47,445 nucleotides of DNA from a virus, in IMG/VR virus record IMGVR_UViG_3300021964_009065, positions 1 to 47,445 of that record; one strand, 5' to 3'. Each line of letters starts with the position of its first letter. The first letter of the stretch is position 1. Below, piece after piece: positions 9,374 to 17,591 of the stretch. Below the pieces are notes generated by a model. That model was not told where the DNA came from. It did not search any database and was given only the letters and a program-made list of their open reading frames with translations. The translations under genes were made by a program, and so were the position numbers.

Positions 9374-10360
9374 TTATCCTAAAAAGAATTCTAATGGAGC
9401 TGATTTATTAACAAGTTCTTCTTCTAAAGCACTTATTTCGTTTTGAGCTTCATCATAAAGTTGATTACCATCAAGTGTTACGCCGCCTGGTAGCGAAATA
9501 CCTGAAAATTTCTTAATGTTTGTTGCCCATTGTCTTTTGATTAATGCTGTTGCATAGTGTCTGAGCCATGGTTCATTCCATATTTTAGACCATTCTGTAG
9601 GGTCTAATGCTCTATAACATTCGACAATAAGGTATTCACCAAGGATTAAGTCTGTTTCCCAGTTAATATCTAAGAATAAACGTCCTTGCATGCGGTTGAA
9701 TCGATATAGTGGGTGACCATTGAGTTCTAAATCAAGTAATGCAATATGACTCATAACCTGTTTGTAGTAAATCAATGAAACAGAAGTTAAGTCGTATAAG
9801 TCATTTAATCTTAATTGGTATTGTAAATCAAATAAGTTCTTAGATGATGTAACACCAGAAAAAGGAATAACTCGATTAATACCATATACTAAGTCTGGCA
9901 AATCGATATATTTGTTATCATATGTACCTTTAGTGACAGCATTTAAAGCAGCAAGTGTCGCGGTAATTGTACCATTACTTATAACTTCACCGTCTTGGAA
10001 ATCACCACGAATATTACGTACAACTAATGTATTACTATTTGATTCTACGTATCCTGGATCTTGAGTTGGGTCAGCTTCCCTTACAAGTTCCGCTGTAGCA
10101 CCGGATGTTTGACCTGTTATGATGTCTGAAAGCTTAAAATCACCACCATTATTTGTAGTAATTGTAATACGTGAAGCAGTAATTTGTTGTTTAAGATAAA
10201 CTCTTTCAATACCATCATAATGATATTGTCTCCAATACTCAATCGCTTCATCAATGCGGTCTTCTACTTGAGAATCATCAATGTTAATTTCTATGACAGG
10301 CTCACCTAACTGTCTTAAACAGTATTCTGTAAATTGATCTCTTGTGGTAGGTATTGCCAT
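9374..10360 (-). CDS. 13: Neck protein gp13
   Basis: A 328-residue head completion protein, partner of gp14. The N-terminal helix with EYCLRQLGEPVIEINI and the stretch IDEAIEYWRQYHYDGIER are family hallmarks, as are YGINRVIPFSGV and the C-terminal half with NEPWLRHYATALIKRQW. Residues about 61-145 hold an extra beta segment with GQTSGATAEL and DGEVIS, a motif type seen as insertions in many marine phage structural proteins. T4 gp13 is 309 residues. A late promoter box lies 27 nt upstream; the gene heads the gp13-gp14-gp15-gp17 operon. Confidence 0.94.
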   Translation of the reverse strand: MAIPTTRDQFTEYCLRQLGEPVIEINIDDSQVEDRIDEAIEYWRQYHYDGIERVYLKQQITASRITITTNNGGDFKLSDIITGQTSGATAELVREADPTQDPGYVESNSNTLVVRNIRGDFQDGEVISNGTITATLAALNAVTKGTYDNKYIDLPDLVYGINRVIPFSGVTSSKNLFDLQYQLRLNDLYDLTSVSLIYYKQVMSHIALLDLELNGHPLYRFNRMQGRLFLDINWETDLILGEYLIVECYRALDPTEWSKIWNEPWLRHYATALIKRQWATNIKKFSGISLPGGVTLDGNQLYDEAQNEISALEEELVNKSAPLEFFLG

Positions 10361-10386
10361 TTGATTTTCCTAGTTATTCTTTTTAT

Positions 10387-10394
10387 TATTTATA
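10387..10394 (-). promoter_or_regulatory. T4-type late promoter box before gp13
   Basis: TATAAATA on the minus strand in the gap between the 108-residue gene and gp13, 27 nt from the gp13 ATG. It would drive the neck-terminase operon. Confidence 0.75.
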
Positions 10395-10399
10395 ATACA

Positions 10400-10726
10400 T
10401 TATTGTTGCCATACTAGAGTGCTTCCTAAGTATATTGCAGTAATTGTTTTTTCTGATCCATTTGCATCATAAAACCTTACATCAGTTGGTTGTTGATTGC
10501 CCACATAAAATAAGTTTGTACCAGATGGCGGAGTAGAAGCGCCGAATGATATAGGATAAACTTGTGTAACTGTTGATGTATCATCAGCATAATCGTATAA
10601 TTTATCACCAGTAATTCCAGCAATGCCAGTTAACTGTGTGGAGTAATATATTGATATAGCTGGTTCACTTGACGTAGCACTAATAAAAGCATCATCTATA
10701 CCAAAGTTTTTAATATCTGCTGACAT
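10400..10726 (-). CDS. Small putative virion protein ending in a GSTLVWQQ motif
   Basis: A 108-residue protein without recognisable enzymatic motif. Its C-terminus (ITAIYLGSTLVWQQ) is a short beta motif that recurs at the ends of many phage tail and fibre proteins. The start overlaps the stop of the 665-residue spike-like gene by one base, so the two are likely made together, and it may be an accessory or cap subunit of that spike. The role is inferred from the context and the motif. Confidence 0.7.
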   Translation of the reverse strand: MSADIKNFGIDDAFISATSSEPAISIYYSTQLTGIAGITGDKLYDYADDTSTVTQVYPISFGASTPPSGTNLFYVGNQQPTDVRFYDANGSEKTITAIYLGSTLVWQQ

Positions 10727-12723
10727 TATGTTATACTAAAGGTATTAAATGCAACAGAACAATTTGCAGTTGATGTTTTAGTCATAACAACTTCAGCAAA
10801 TAGTTGTGATACAAGGGCAGCTTTAAGCTCTCCAGGAGAAAATGTATCACTAAATAAAATAGTAGTGCCGCTTACAGTAGGTGTAAGTGTTTTAAATACT
10901 ACTAAACCAGATGACAATCCATATGCATATAAATTAATAGTAATATCAACACCTGGACCAGCAGTCGTGTTAAAAAATGTTTCAAATGTATAATCACTTG
11001 TTGCATTACTAAAATTTGGAAGTTCTAACCTATACATTTGCTTATATGAATAGCCATTTGATGTCCCAAATAATCTCCAACACGTTTTACCTGAAAACGC
11101 AGATGGGCTCTTATATTCAATTGCAACTGGAGCATAACTATTATTGGAAAAATACGCGTGTGGAATAAGGTTAACTGCATTATTACTAGTGCTTTCATAT
11201 GCAACAAAGAATTTATTGCCTGAACTATCCTGATAAGATTGGTTCCCTGCGGCAAGAGAAGAGGCAGGAGAAGATGATACAGTATCAATAGTTTCTCCAG
11301 CATTTTCTATTACTAGTTCATTAAACCAAATACCCTGCACTTCATAACCAAGCGTCGCTGATTTAAGTATACTGTTTGAATTACAATATAATTTATATGC
11401 TGTTGTATCTGTAATACCTCTTCTACTAGGAAGAGATAAGTAATTAAATCCAACATCCCCATCATAGTATGAATAGGTATTACTGTTAAACTGTGGAACA
11501 TCTGTTGAGTCTATTGTTCCAACAGATTCATTTACAACATTAATTTTTCCAGAAAACTCAATATTGCTAGAAGATCTTCTAGTTTCATATTCAAAATCAT
11601 TTTCAATAGTTAAAATAATGTTTGAATTATAATTACCCGCACCTCTAAGTTCTAGACCATATTCTCCAAAAAATTTTTTCAATCTAATATTAAGTATAGC
11701 TGAATCAGATTCTTGAGAACCAATATAATTGAAATCAAAATAAAATCTATAGTATCCATGCATAATAGTATCAATAAACACATCTGGAGAATATGTTGTA
11801 TTTCCAGCAGACCTAAGAGCGTACGATTGATATTCTTGATATGCTCCATGAATTGCTTGACCTATACGCATTCTACCCGGCTTTACTGATGTAGTTGTCC
11901 AATCAGTTAAATTAGATGGATCATCAGCTTGTCCACTAGACACGTATTGATAATAACCAGGAGAATAATTGCAACTAACTAAAGCTTTTACTGCTAGATC
12001 AGCTGCATATATTGCCATATAGCGATTATATCCTGATGCAAAAACAAGAGTATCTTCACAATCTACCCAAAATCTATTATAGTTATAGTCATTATTATTA
12101 TTATTGTATCCAAAATGGAAATTATATGAGGTATCTAATACAATATATGTAATACCGTTTTGTTGTGTTTCACTTGTCCAGCCTGCAGTAACTTTAGCAG
12201 GATTTGAAGAGAAACTACCATAATTAGCAATCCTATAATCAAATGTAGCGTTACCAGTACTTTTACTATTTGGGTTTGTTATTCTATAATTCGTATTAAA
12301 TACATCATATCCTGCATTTGTGTCCAATTTAGGATATGCAGCCCACCAAGTTGATACATCACGAACACCTCTAATATAATTACTAGAATGTGTATAGCAA
12401 TAATATTCAGGGTTGTTGTTATAAAGGCCAGTAACTTTTAAAAATTGATTTGTATCTGATCCAACATACCATCTGTAATCTTCATTGCCATCATTTGATG
12501 TTGATGAATATGCTCTGCCTGTGACATTCCAAAATGAAGAATCAGATAGACCTTTAATTCTTATTTCATCTCCTTCATTTATTGAACTTTGACTTAAAGC
12601 ATTAGACCCATTCATATCCCACCAGCTATATGGGGAAGTGTATGTACCACTGCCAGAACCTGTAGTTCCATGAATACCGCCATTAACAGTATCTAAATAA
12701 GGATCAACCCAAATTATAGCCAT
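10726..12723 (-). CDS. Spike-like or tail-fibre protein, paralogue A
   Basis: A 665-residue Tyr, Ser and Asn-rich protein starting MAIIWVDPYLDTVNGG. The N-terminal pattern of W.DPYL..GGIHGTT followed by G(T/S)Y.SP is typical of phage beta-helix spikes. The middle is probably a solenoid; the last 130 residues form a Thr/Ser-rich beta domain that resembles a carbohydrate-binding or trimerising end. It is paralogous along its length to the 658-residue protein at 12979-14955, sharing AGWTSETQQNGIT near residue 180 and the C-terminal TKTS....VA.N pattern. Likely a host-surface glycan-binding or -cutting spike; no catalytic residues can be named. Confidence 0.75.
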   Translation of the reverse strand: MAIIWVDPYLDTVNGGIHGTTGSGSGTYTSPYSWWDMNGSNALSQSSINEGDEIRIKGLSDSSFWNVTGRAYSSTSNDGNEDYRWYVGSDTNQFLKVTGLYNNNPEYYCYTHSSNYIRGVRDVSTWWAAYPKLDTNAGYDVFNTNYRITNPNSKSTGNATFDYRIANYGSFSSNPAKVTAGWTSETQQNGITYIVLDTSYNFHFGYNNNNNDYNYNRFWVDCEDTLVFASGYNRYMAIYAADLAVKALVSCNYSPGYYQYVSSGQADDPSNLTDWTTTSVKPGRMRIGQAIHGAYQEYQSYALRSAGNTTYSPDVFIDTIMHGYYRFYFDFNYIGSQESDSAILNIRLKKFFGEYGLELRGAGNYNSNIILTIENDFEYETRRSSSNIEFSGKINVVNESVGTIDSTDVPQFNSNTYSYYDGDVGFNYLSLPSRRGITDTTAYKLYCNSNSILKSATLGYEVQGIWFNELVIENAGETIDTVSSSPASSLAAGNQSYQDSSGNKFFVAYESTSNNAVNLIPHAYFSNNSYAPVAIEYKSPSAFSGKTCWRLFGTSNGYSYKQMYRLELPNFSNATSDYTFETFFNTTAGPGVDITINLYAYGLSSGLVVFKTLTPTVSGTTILFSDTFSPGELKAALVSQLFAEVVMTKTSTANCSVAFNTFSIT

Positions 12724-12970
12724 CTTTTATTTCCTGTATTTTATTATTAAATTCTTCATTAATTTTTGCATTTATTTCATCAGTAATATTAATATGTCCA
12801 TCTTCATCCATTTCACCATCTTTTTGTATTGCAAATTGGTGAGTGTCTAAAATGCTCCAATAAATAGAATCCTCGGAACCAAGCACATCAACTTTATATA
12901 ATAATTGATCCGCAAGTTCTATATCTAGATGAAATTTCCAATCATGCTCGTTATTAATTTTAATATCCAT
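12704..12970 (-). CDS. Small acidic protein between the two spike paralogues
   Basis: An 88-residue acidic protein (MDIKINNEHDWKFHLDIE...) with a charged helical C-terminal half. It overlaps the following spike gene by 20 nt and lies 8 nt after the preceding spike gene, so it is part of the same transcript. No family recognised. The position between two spikes suggests a chaperone or connector, as small fibre-associated proteins often are, but the sequence itself does not show this. Confidence 0.65.
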   Translation of the reverse strand: MDIKINNEHDWKFHLDIELADQLLYKVDVLGSEDSIYWSILDTHQFAIQKDGEMDEDGHINITDEINAKINEEFNNKIQEIKDGYNLG

Positions 12971-12978
12971 AATATATC

Positions 12979-14955
12979 CTATGTAACTGTAACACTATTA
13001 TATGCAACTTCTGATGTATCTGCAGAAGTTTTTGTAAATTCGTGTGCAACAATTAACAATCCAGCCTTATTTGTAAGTGTAGATGAGCTGAGTGTAGTAT
13101 TGCACGTAATTGTGGTACCATTGACTGAACCAGAAACATTTGCAACCTGAACAAATCTTTCAGTTGATGTATCATACAAATATAATTTATTATTCAAAGT
13201 CACACCAGGTGTTGAAGTAGTCGTGTATTCAGCATTAAATGTAACATTGCTAGAAAATGTTGGCATATCATAAGCAACAACATCTACATATGTTTTGCCA
13301 TTTGTTTGAGTAAAAAATCTTACTGCTTTTTTGTAATTAAAATTTGGGCTGTTATATAACATTGCTGCATATCCAGTTGAAGTTGGTTGCAACATTGTAA
13401 CTGGTAGCATTTTTCCTGGCTCTTGTCTAACATTTAATCTCAATTGCCATGGATAAACATTACTTAAAGTAAATTCAATAGGAGATATAGTAGTGTCTTC
13501 TAATGCAACACCTTTAGTGTCTAAAGATTCAATAAATCCTGAATTTTGAAATAAACTGGTGTATTGAATTTGTTCAAACAATCCAGTTGAACAGAAAATT
13601 TTATCATTAGTATTAGTGCCTTTTATACCCTCTACCACATTGTATTGAAAAATATAATATAAATACATTGAAGCCTCTTTTGTTAAACTCCAAGTTCCAC
13701 CACTAAGAGTCAAATATGAATCTCCACGGGTTCCTATTAATGCATTGTTAGCAATATTACTTCTCCGCTCAGCACTAAGGCTAGAATTGAAGAGGAATCC
13801 TGCAGGACTATTATCAGCAACTTCAAGATTCCATCCATCCGCAAGTTCAATTATCGGGGCATAGGATAGACCAAATGCAAAACAAGAATATCCATAATAT
13901 TCTTTTAATTTATATTTAATATTATCCATATATGGATATATTCGATCCTGTGATGCGCCATAGTCACACCAAAATGATATATCTAGAGTTGGTTCAGTTA
14001 AATGTGGGGAATTCTGAGCACCGTATAGATTAAACTGACTATTAACAGCAACTAATGAATCTATTGAAATGTCTCCCATATTATACCCCGCAGGCATATT
14101 TGCAGTATTTGCGTTTGCGTTTGCACCACTGTGCATAGTCCATACACTATAATTTTGTCCTGCATCAGCAATTGCTTTAAACTTAACAACAGCACCAAAC
14201 ACATACCAAGTACCGGAAGAACGATATCTAGACATAATTAGTGTGTCTAGACAATCCCATATTGGTGCTGGATATGTTGCGTGGTTTGTTTGTGTTCCCC
14301 AGTAACAGGTTGAGCCAAATACGCTTGTAGAATTAGCATCTAAAACTGTAATACCGTTTTGTTGTGTTTCACTTGTCCATCCTGCAGTAATTATAATTCT
14401 AGCAGTTATATATCGTAAAATTTCACCGGTGGATCCACCATTTATATTAACAGTAATCTGATATCTATCATCAAGGGGAATATACCCATTAGACACATCT
14501 ATTGGGCATAAATTTGGATACCATGTTCCATCATTAACAATCGTTCTAATTCTATCACTTGATGTATTGTGGTGTTTATAATAAAAAGTTTTACCTGTAA
14601 CAGCCCCTCTATCTTGTTGTTTTAATTTTACAAGCTTATGATCATCTCCGCTTGTAAAATAAAGCGATGGTTGATAATATCCATTATAATCTGTGCGAAG
14701 TGAATAATCTGTAGTTTGGTTACTTTGTTTAAATGTTGATGAATTTGCAGGCGGAAAAAAGGCATCTTCAACTAGTCCTTTAAATCTTAATTCATCTCCA
14801 TCTGACCAACCACTATAATTAGTTTGATTATTTAATTCTGTTAACGACCAAGGAGAAGCATATGATCCATCACCACTTGATTGTCCTGATGTTGTGGTAC
14901 CATGTATACCACCGGTTGAAGTATTTAAGTATGGATCACACCAATGAATTGCCAT
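12979..14955 (-). CDS. Spike-like or tail-fibre protein, paralogue B
   Basis: A 658-residue paralogue of the protein at 10726-12723. It begins MAIHWCDPYLNTSTGG and shares the GGIHGTT..G N-terminal motif, the SP(W/Y)S segment, a SDGDELRFKGL stretch (EGDEIRIKGL in the other copy), AGWTSETQQNGIT and the beta-rich C-terminus ending in T..SEVAYNSVTVT. Between these anchors the two have diverged strongly, as expected for receptor-binding proteins after gene duplication. Predicted to be a virion spike recognising a surface polysaccharide; enzymatic activity unknown. Confidence 0.75.
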   Translation of the reverse strand: MAIHWCDPYLNTSTGGIHGTTTSGQSSGDGSYASPWSLTELNNQTNYSGWSDGDELRFKGLVEDAFFPPANSSTFKQSNQTTDYSLRTDYNGYYQPSLYFTSGDDHKLVKLKQQDRGAVTGKTFYYKHHNTSSDRIRTIVNDGTWYPNLCPIDVSNGYIPLDDRYQITVNINGGSTGEILRYITARIIITAGWTSETQQNGITVLDANSTSVFGSTCYWGTQTNHATYPAPIWDCLDTLIMSRYRSSGTWYVFGAVVKFKAIADAGQNYSVWTMHSGANANANTANMPAGYNMGDISIDSLVAVNSQFNLYGAQNSPHLTEPTLDISFWCDYGASQDRIYPYMDNIKYKLKEYYGYSCFAFGLSYAPIIELADGWNLEVADNSPAGFLFNSSLSAERRSNIANNALIGTRGDSYLTLSGGTWSLTKEASMYLYYIFQYNVVEGIKGTNTNDKIFCSTGLFEQIQYTSLFQNSGFIESLDTKGVALEDTTISPIEFTLSNVYPWQLRLNVRQEPGKMLPVTMLQPTSTGYAAMLYNSPNFNYKKAVRFFTQTNGKTYVDVVAYDMPTFSSNVTFNAEYTTTSTPGVTLNNKLYLYDTSTERFVQVANVSGSVNGTTITCNTTLSSSTLTNKAGLLIVAHEFTKTSADTSEVAYNSVTVT

Positions 14956-14965
14956 AATTTATTCC

Positions 14966-15526
14966 TTAACTTGAAGTTACAACGTAAAGTGTATTTGAAT
15001 CAGGTGTACCCGGCAATGATGTAACATTTACAACTGTGATAGTAGGTTTATTAGTAAGATCATCATAATCACCAGTAGTAGCAACTGTGGCTAATGTAGG
15101 TGTGCCTGATAAATCTGAATAGGAACCAGTAGTAGCAACTGTAGCTAATGAAGCAGCTGTTGCATAACTGGATAAATCTGGAGGGGTATATGTAAATGCA
15201 CCTGTAGCAGTATCATATGCTAATGCAGCAGTTCCGACAGAATTTGTAGTAACACTCAGATCAGTAAGAGCAATACCACCTCCACCACCTGATTGCGCTA
15301 CCCATGCATAATCAGTACCATCCCAACTTAAAACATAGCCAGAAGTAGGATTAGATTGGTTTAAGTGCGCGTCAACATCTGAATCTGAATAGCTTGATCC
15401 ACCACCAATATTAGATGTACCTGAAACGGTAAGATTACCTGTAATAGTTACATTACCACCAATACTAGCGTTATCTGTAACTTGCAGGCCGTTTTTGACC
15501 AGAAAGTCTTTATCTGTTGTTGCCAT
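14966..15526 (-). CDS. Short modular tail-fibre protein
   Basis: A 186-residue Gly, Thr and Ser-rich protein starting MATTDKDFLVKNGLQVTDN, followed by GGNVTITGNLTVSGTSNIGG, a typical start of marine T4-like fibre proteins. The middle (about residues 45-130) consists of modules HLNQSNPTSGYVLSWDGTDY and GIALTDLSVTTNS...FTYTPPDLSSY that recur in the large fibres at 28406-35659. It is short enough to be a fibre remnant or a connector. A late promoter box 36 nt upstream gives it its own transcript, separate from the glycan island before it. Confidence 0.75.
   Translation of the reverse strand: MATTDKDFLVKNGLQVTDNASIGGNVTITGNLTVSGTSNIGGGSSYSDSDVDAHLNQSNPTSGYVLSWDGTDYAWVAQSGGGGGIALTDLSVTTNSVGTAALAYDTATGAFTYTPPDLSSYATAASLATVATTGSYSDLSGTPTLATVATTGDYDDLTNKPTITVVNVTSLPGTPDSNTLYVVTSS
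15297..15358 (-). repeat. 62-bp direct repeat, copy left of the glycan island
   Basis: This 62-bp stretch, starting gctacccatgcataatcagt on the plus strand, is identical to 29865-29926, and its first 41 bases are also identical to 34089-34129. It encodes the NPTSGYVLSWDGTDYAWVA module of the fibre proteins. Copies have the same orientation and bracket the glycan island. Confidence 0.9.
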
Positions 15527-15560
15527 TTAGTTTCCCTATCCACTAAATTAATTTATATTA

Positions 15561-16244
15561 TTATTTATACATTTTGTATTCTATATTTTCATCATAATTA
15601 CCATTGATTGATACTGTAAATGTAAAATTATGAGTATTTCCATTTTGTTGGTTTAAACCATATTTTCCTATATTTTCAGACCGAGTAGAAGAAGGATATA
15701 AACACATAATATTATTATTTTTAACATAATCGGTAATATTCATGTCCCAAGTTCTATTCCATTTAATATTTTCTTTAAGATTGTTCCATAATGTCTTACT
15801 AATTGACCAGGCCCATGGAGTAAACCAATTCCATTCAAAAATCTTTTCTTGTACACTCAAATCAAACTTGTGTGAAAATGCACATGTTATTAAATTTAAA
15901 TCGTGCGTTTGATAAAAATATTTTAATGTATCATTTGCTATAAGTATATCTTCTTCTATACATACAACATGATCATAGCCTAAATTGAAAACCCTGTCTA
16001 TCCCATCTCTATGATTTGCGCCGCATCCTAAAGGTATATCATTAATTTTTATTGTGTTAGAAGTTAAAGGATAATTAATGTTTTTTAAAAATTTAGTAGC
16101 AATTTTAATAATATTTTTATTATGAGAATCAAAATTAAAAAATAAATCATATTTTTCTAAATATAAAGTTTTAGAAACAGAATCCAATACTTGTTGAAAA
16201 TATTCAGGTCTATTATATGCTATGAATACGATCGCTGATTTCAT
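15561..16244 (-). CDS. GT-A fold glycosyltransferase (GNT-I / GT13-like)
   Basis: A 227-residue protein. The start MKSAIVFIAYNRPEYFQQVL is the usual opening of a GT-A nucleotide-sugar-binding domain. A candidate metal-binding acidic motif CIEEDILIANDTLKYF lies at residues 95-110, resembling the EED/EDD-L..APDF motif of N-acetylglucosaminyltransferase I-like enzymes, and the WFTPWAWSIS segment near 138 fits an acceptor loop. It is the last island gene in transcription order, overlapping the kinase gene by 32 nt. Probable role: adding a sugar to the glycan built by the island. Donor and acceptor are unknown. Confidence 0.75.
   Translation of the reverse strand: MKSAIVFIAYNRPEYFQQVLDSVSKTLYLEKYDLFFNFDSHNKNIIKIATKFLKNINYPLTSNTIKINDIPLGCGANHRDGIDRVFNLGYDHVVCIEEDILIANDTLKYFYQTHDLNLITCAFSHKFDLSVQEKIFEWNWFTPWAWSISKTLWNNLKENIKWNRTWDMNITDYVKNNNIMCLYPSSTRSENIGKYGLNQQNGNTHNFTFTVSINGNYDENIEYKMYK
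15562..15569 (-). promoter_or_regulatory. T4-type late promoter box before the 186-residue fibre gene
   Basis: TATAAATA on the minus strand, 36 nt upstream of the fibre ATG and overlapping the last codons of the first glycosyltransferase-like gene of the island. It marks where a new late transcript starts after the island. Confidence 0.72.
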
Positions 16245-16626
16245 CTATTTCCTTATCAGTTAAAAATTTATCTATTTGTATATCATATGTTGTTGGTTCT
16301 ACAAATACTTTATTGGTATCTTCAAATCTTCCTTTATCAATAGTATTCATCCATATTGTTTTATCTGGATTAAATATCTTTCTTATTTCTGGAGTAGGAG
16401 CAACAAAATCACATATCACAATCTTACCCTTTCTACAATCACTATTGGCTAATGCTTTCATTCTTCGTGCTTGTCTTAAACGTCCTTCTTCACTAAAATC
16501 CCAATCATCAAATGTTTCACGTATAACATCAGCGTTATACCACATTGATCCTTTAAACCTTTGGTGTAGTCTTTGTGCTAGCCAAGTTTTACCAGAACCG
16601 GGTAAACCACATATAAGTATCTTCAT
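16213..16626 (-). CDS. Adenylylsulfate (APS) kinase-like P-loop kinase
   Basis: A 137-residue P-loop kinase of the CysC type. The Walker A motif GLPGSGKT is at residues 7-14, followed by WYNADVIRETFDDWDFSEEGRLRQARR, which matches the APS kinase pattern of a D.(V/L)R (substrate-binding) and an F....R motif, and ICDFVAPTPEIR near 72, equivalent to the S.(I/V)(A/S)P....R motif. CysC phosphorylates APS to PAPS, the sulfate donor; here two sulfotransferase-like genes lie in the same operon. It is shorter than typical CysC (about 200 residues), so a different small-molecule kinase is possible. Confidence 0.75.
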   Translation of the reverse strand: MKILICGLPGSGKTWLAQRLHQRFKGSMWYNADVIRETFDDWDFSEEGRLRQARRMKALANSDCRKGKIVICDFVAPTPEIRKIFNPDKTIWMNTIDKGRFEDTNKVFVEPTTYDIQIDKFLTDKEIDEISDRIHSI

Positions 16627-16970
16627 TAGAATCCTTTATTACGTTCTACATTAATAGCAATTGCTGTAACATCTACATCTGGCTTCTTATCATTCACTAA
16701 TACTCTTTCACCACGAGGTAGATCAAATATAATATGATTAAATCTTATATTATTATCATTTAAGAATTGCATTGTTTGATCTCTAAATTTTTTAGGTCTT
16801 GCAGTAGTCAATATAATCATATCATCTGAATTAAATGTATTCCATAGATCTTTTACACCAGGCAATAATTCATCTCGATCTTCAGTAAATATGAGATTAT
16901 ATTTTAATATAGTACCATCTAGATCAAAAATATACGTTTTAGGGTGTGGTGATTTAAATTCAATATTCAT
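16626..16970 (-). CDS. Small HAD-family phosphatase
   Basis: A 114-residue HAD hydrolase. Motif I is FDLDGT at residues 15-20 with the nucleophile Asp16 and acid Asp18; motif II is LTTARPK at 54-60; the C-terminal LVNDKKPDVD carries acidic residues of the motif III/IV region. Such minimal cap-less HADs in capsule or LPS clusters usually dephosphorylate sugar phosphates. The ATG of the kinase gene overlaps its stop (TAATG). Substrate unknown; probably a sugar phosphate feeding the glycan pathway. Confidence 0.82.
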   Translation of the reverse strand: MNIEFKSPHPKTYIFDLDGTILKYNLIFTEDRDELLPGVKDLWNTFNSDDMIILTTARPKKFRDQTMQFLNDNNIRFNHIIFDLPRGERVLVNDKKPDVDVTAIAINVERNKGF

Positions 16971-17499
16971 ATTGTTTTATTGGATAACCAATTAAATTAA
17001 AAAATTCTTTTCCTAAAGTATTAGTAATAACATTTTTTGCTTCTTGGGTGACTAATGGTGCGTTATATTTTAAATATGTTTTAGTTCTAGCCGGATCCCA
17101 ATCACTGTTGTATGGAATATTTTTTCTTCTATATTTAATTAATAAATCTTCGTAATGAATTAATTTTGTTTTATCTAAAGTAATCCAAGACATATAAAAA
17201 TCTTGGTAAAGCCTACACAATTCTTTTAAATTAATGTGATGAGGACCAAGATAATCTTTTTCATTGTGCAATTTATAAAATGGAAAATATTTTTTAATGT
17301 CCACCTGATTTCTAAAACATATTGATTCAACCCACGTATATGGATTCTTTATAATACAGAATACTTTATGACAATTAACCGGTATTGTTTCATCTCTAAT
17401 TGAATGCTTATGATAAGGATGCACACAATCAGTTACATTACTAAAAATAGATGTAGCAAAATTTGTACCTGATCTTTGTAATCCGTTTAATAAAATCAT
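16960..17499 (-). CDS. Sulfotransferase-like protein (short)
   Basis: A 179-residue P-loop protein starting MILLNGLQRSGTNFATSIF. GLQRSGTNF at residues 5-13 is the 5'-phosphosulfate-binding loop typical of PAPS-dependent sulfotransferases, and CIIKNPYTWVESI near 49-61 fits the 3'-phosphate-binding strand-helix. It is short for the family (usually 250 or more residues). The start is joined to the 31-residue gene in an ATGA overlap, and the end overlaps the HAD gene by 11 nt. Likely transfers sulfate to a glycan; the PAPS could come from the kinase encoded two genes downstream. Confidence 0.75.
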   Translation of the reverse strand: MILLNGLQRSGTNFATSIFSNVTDCVHPYHKHSIRDETIPVNCHKVFCIIKNPYTWVESICFRNQVDIKKYFPFYKLHNEKDYLGPHHINLKELCRLYQDFYMSWITLDKTKLIHYEDLLIKYRRKNIPYNSDWDPARTKTYLKYNAPLVTQEAKNVITNTLGKEFFNLIGYPIKQYEY

Positions 17500-17591
17500 T
17501 TATATATAAATGGATCTTTTTCTTTAGCTTTTTTCAAAAGTCTTTTTGATTTAAAGTAAAAGATAATTTTATTAATTAATTTGGTAAACAT
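17496..17591 (-). CDS. 31-residue basic protein next to carbamoyltransferase
   Basis: I found this by reading the gap after the carbamoyltransferase. It starts MFTKLINKIIFYFKSK and ends KDPFIYK. Support: a GGAG ribosome site 7 nt before the ATG, a start that overlaps the end of the carbamoyltransferase frame by 16 nt, and a stop in an ATGA overlap with the sulfotransferase start. The product is strongly basic with a short hydrophobic, possibly membrane-surface helix. Small partner proteins (DUF5989-like) are encoded next to carbamoyltransferases in many bacteria; this might be a reduced version, but that is an analogy only. Confidence 0.7.
   Translation of the reverse strand: MFTKLINKIIFYFKSKRLLKKAKEKDPFIYK

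Larger units (their letters stand above)
10726..14955 (-). repeat. Paralogous spike genes with conserved DNA block
   Basis: 12148-12180 and 14347-14379 are identical over 33 bp, followed by a further 10-bp match after one mismatch. They encode the shared AGWTSETQQNGIT segment at corresponding positions in the two spike paralogues. This is the most conserved point in two otherwise strongly diverged genes. Confidence 0.85.
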
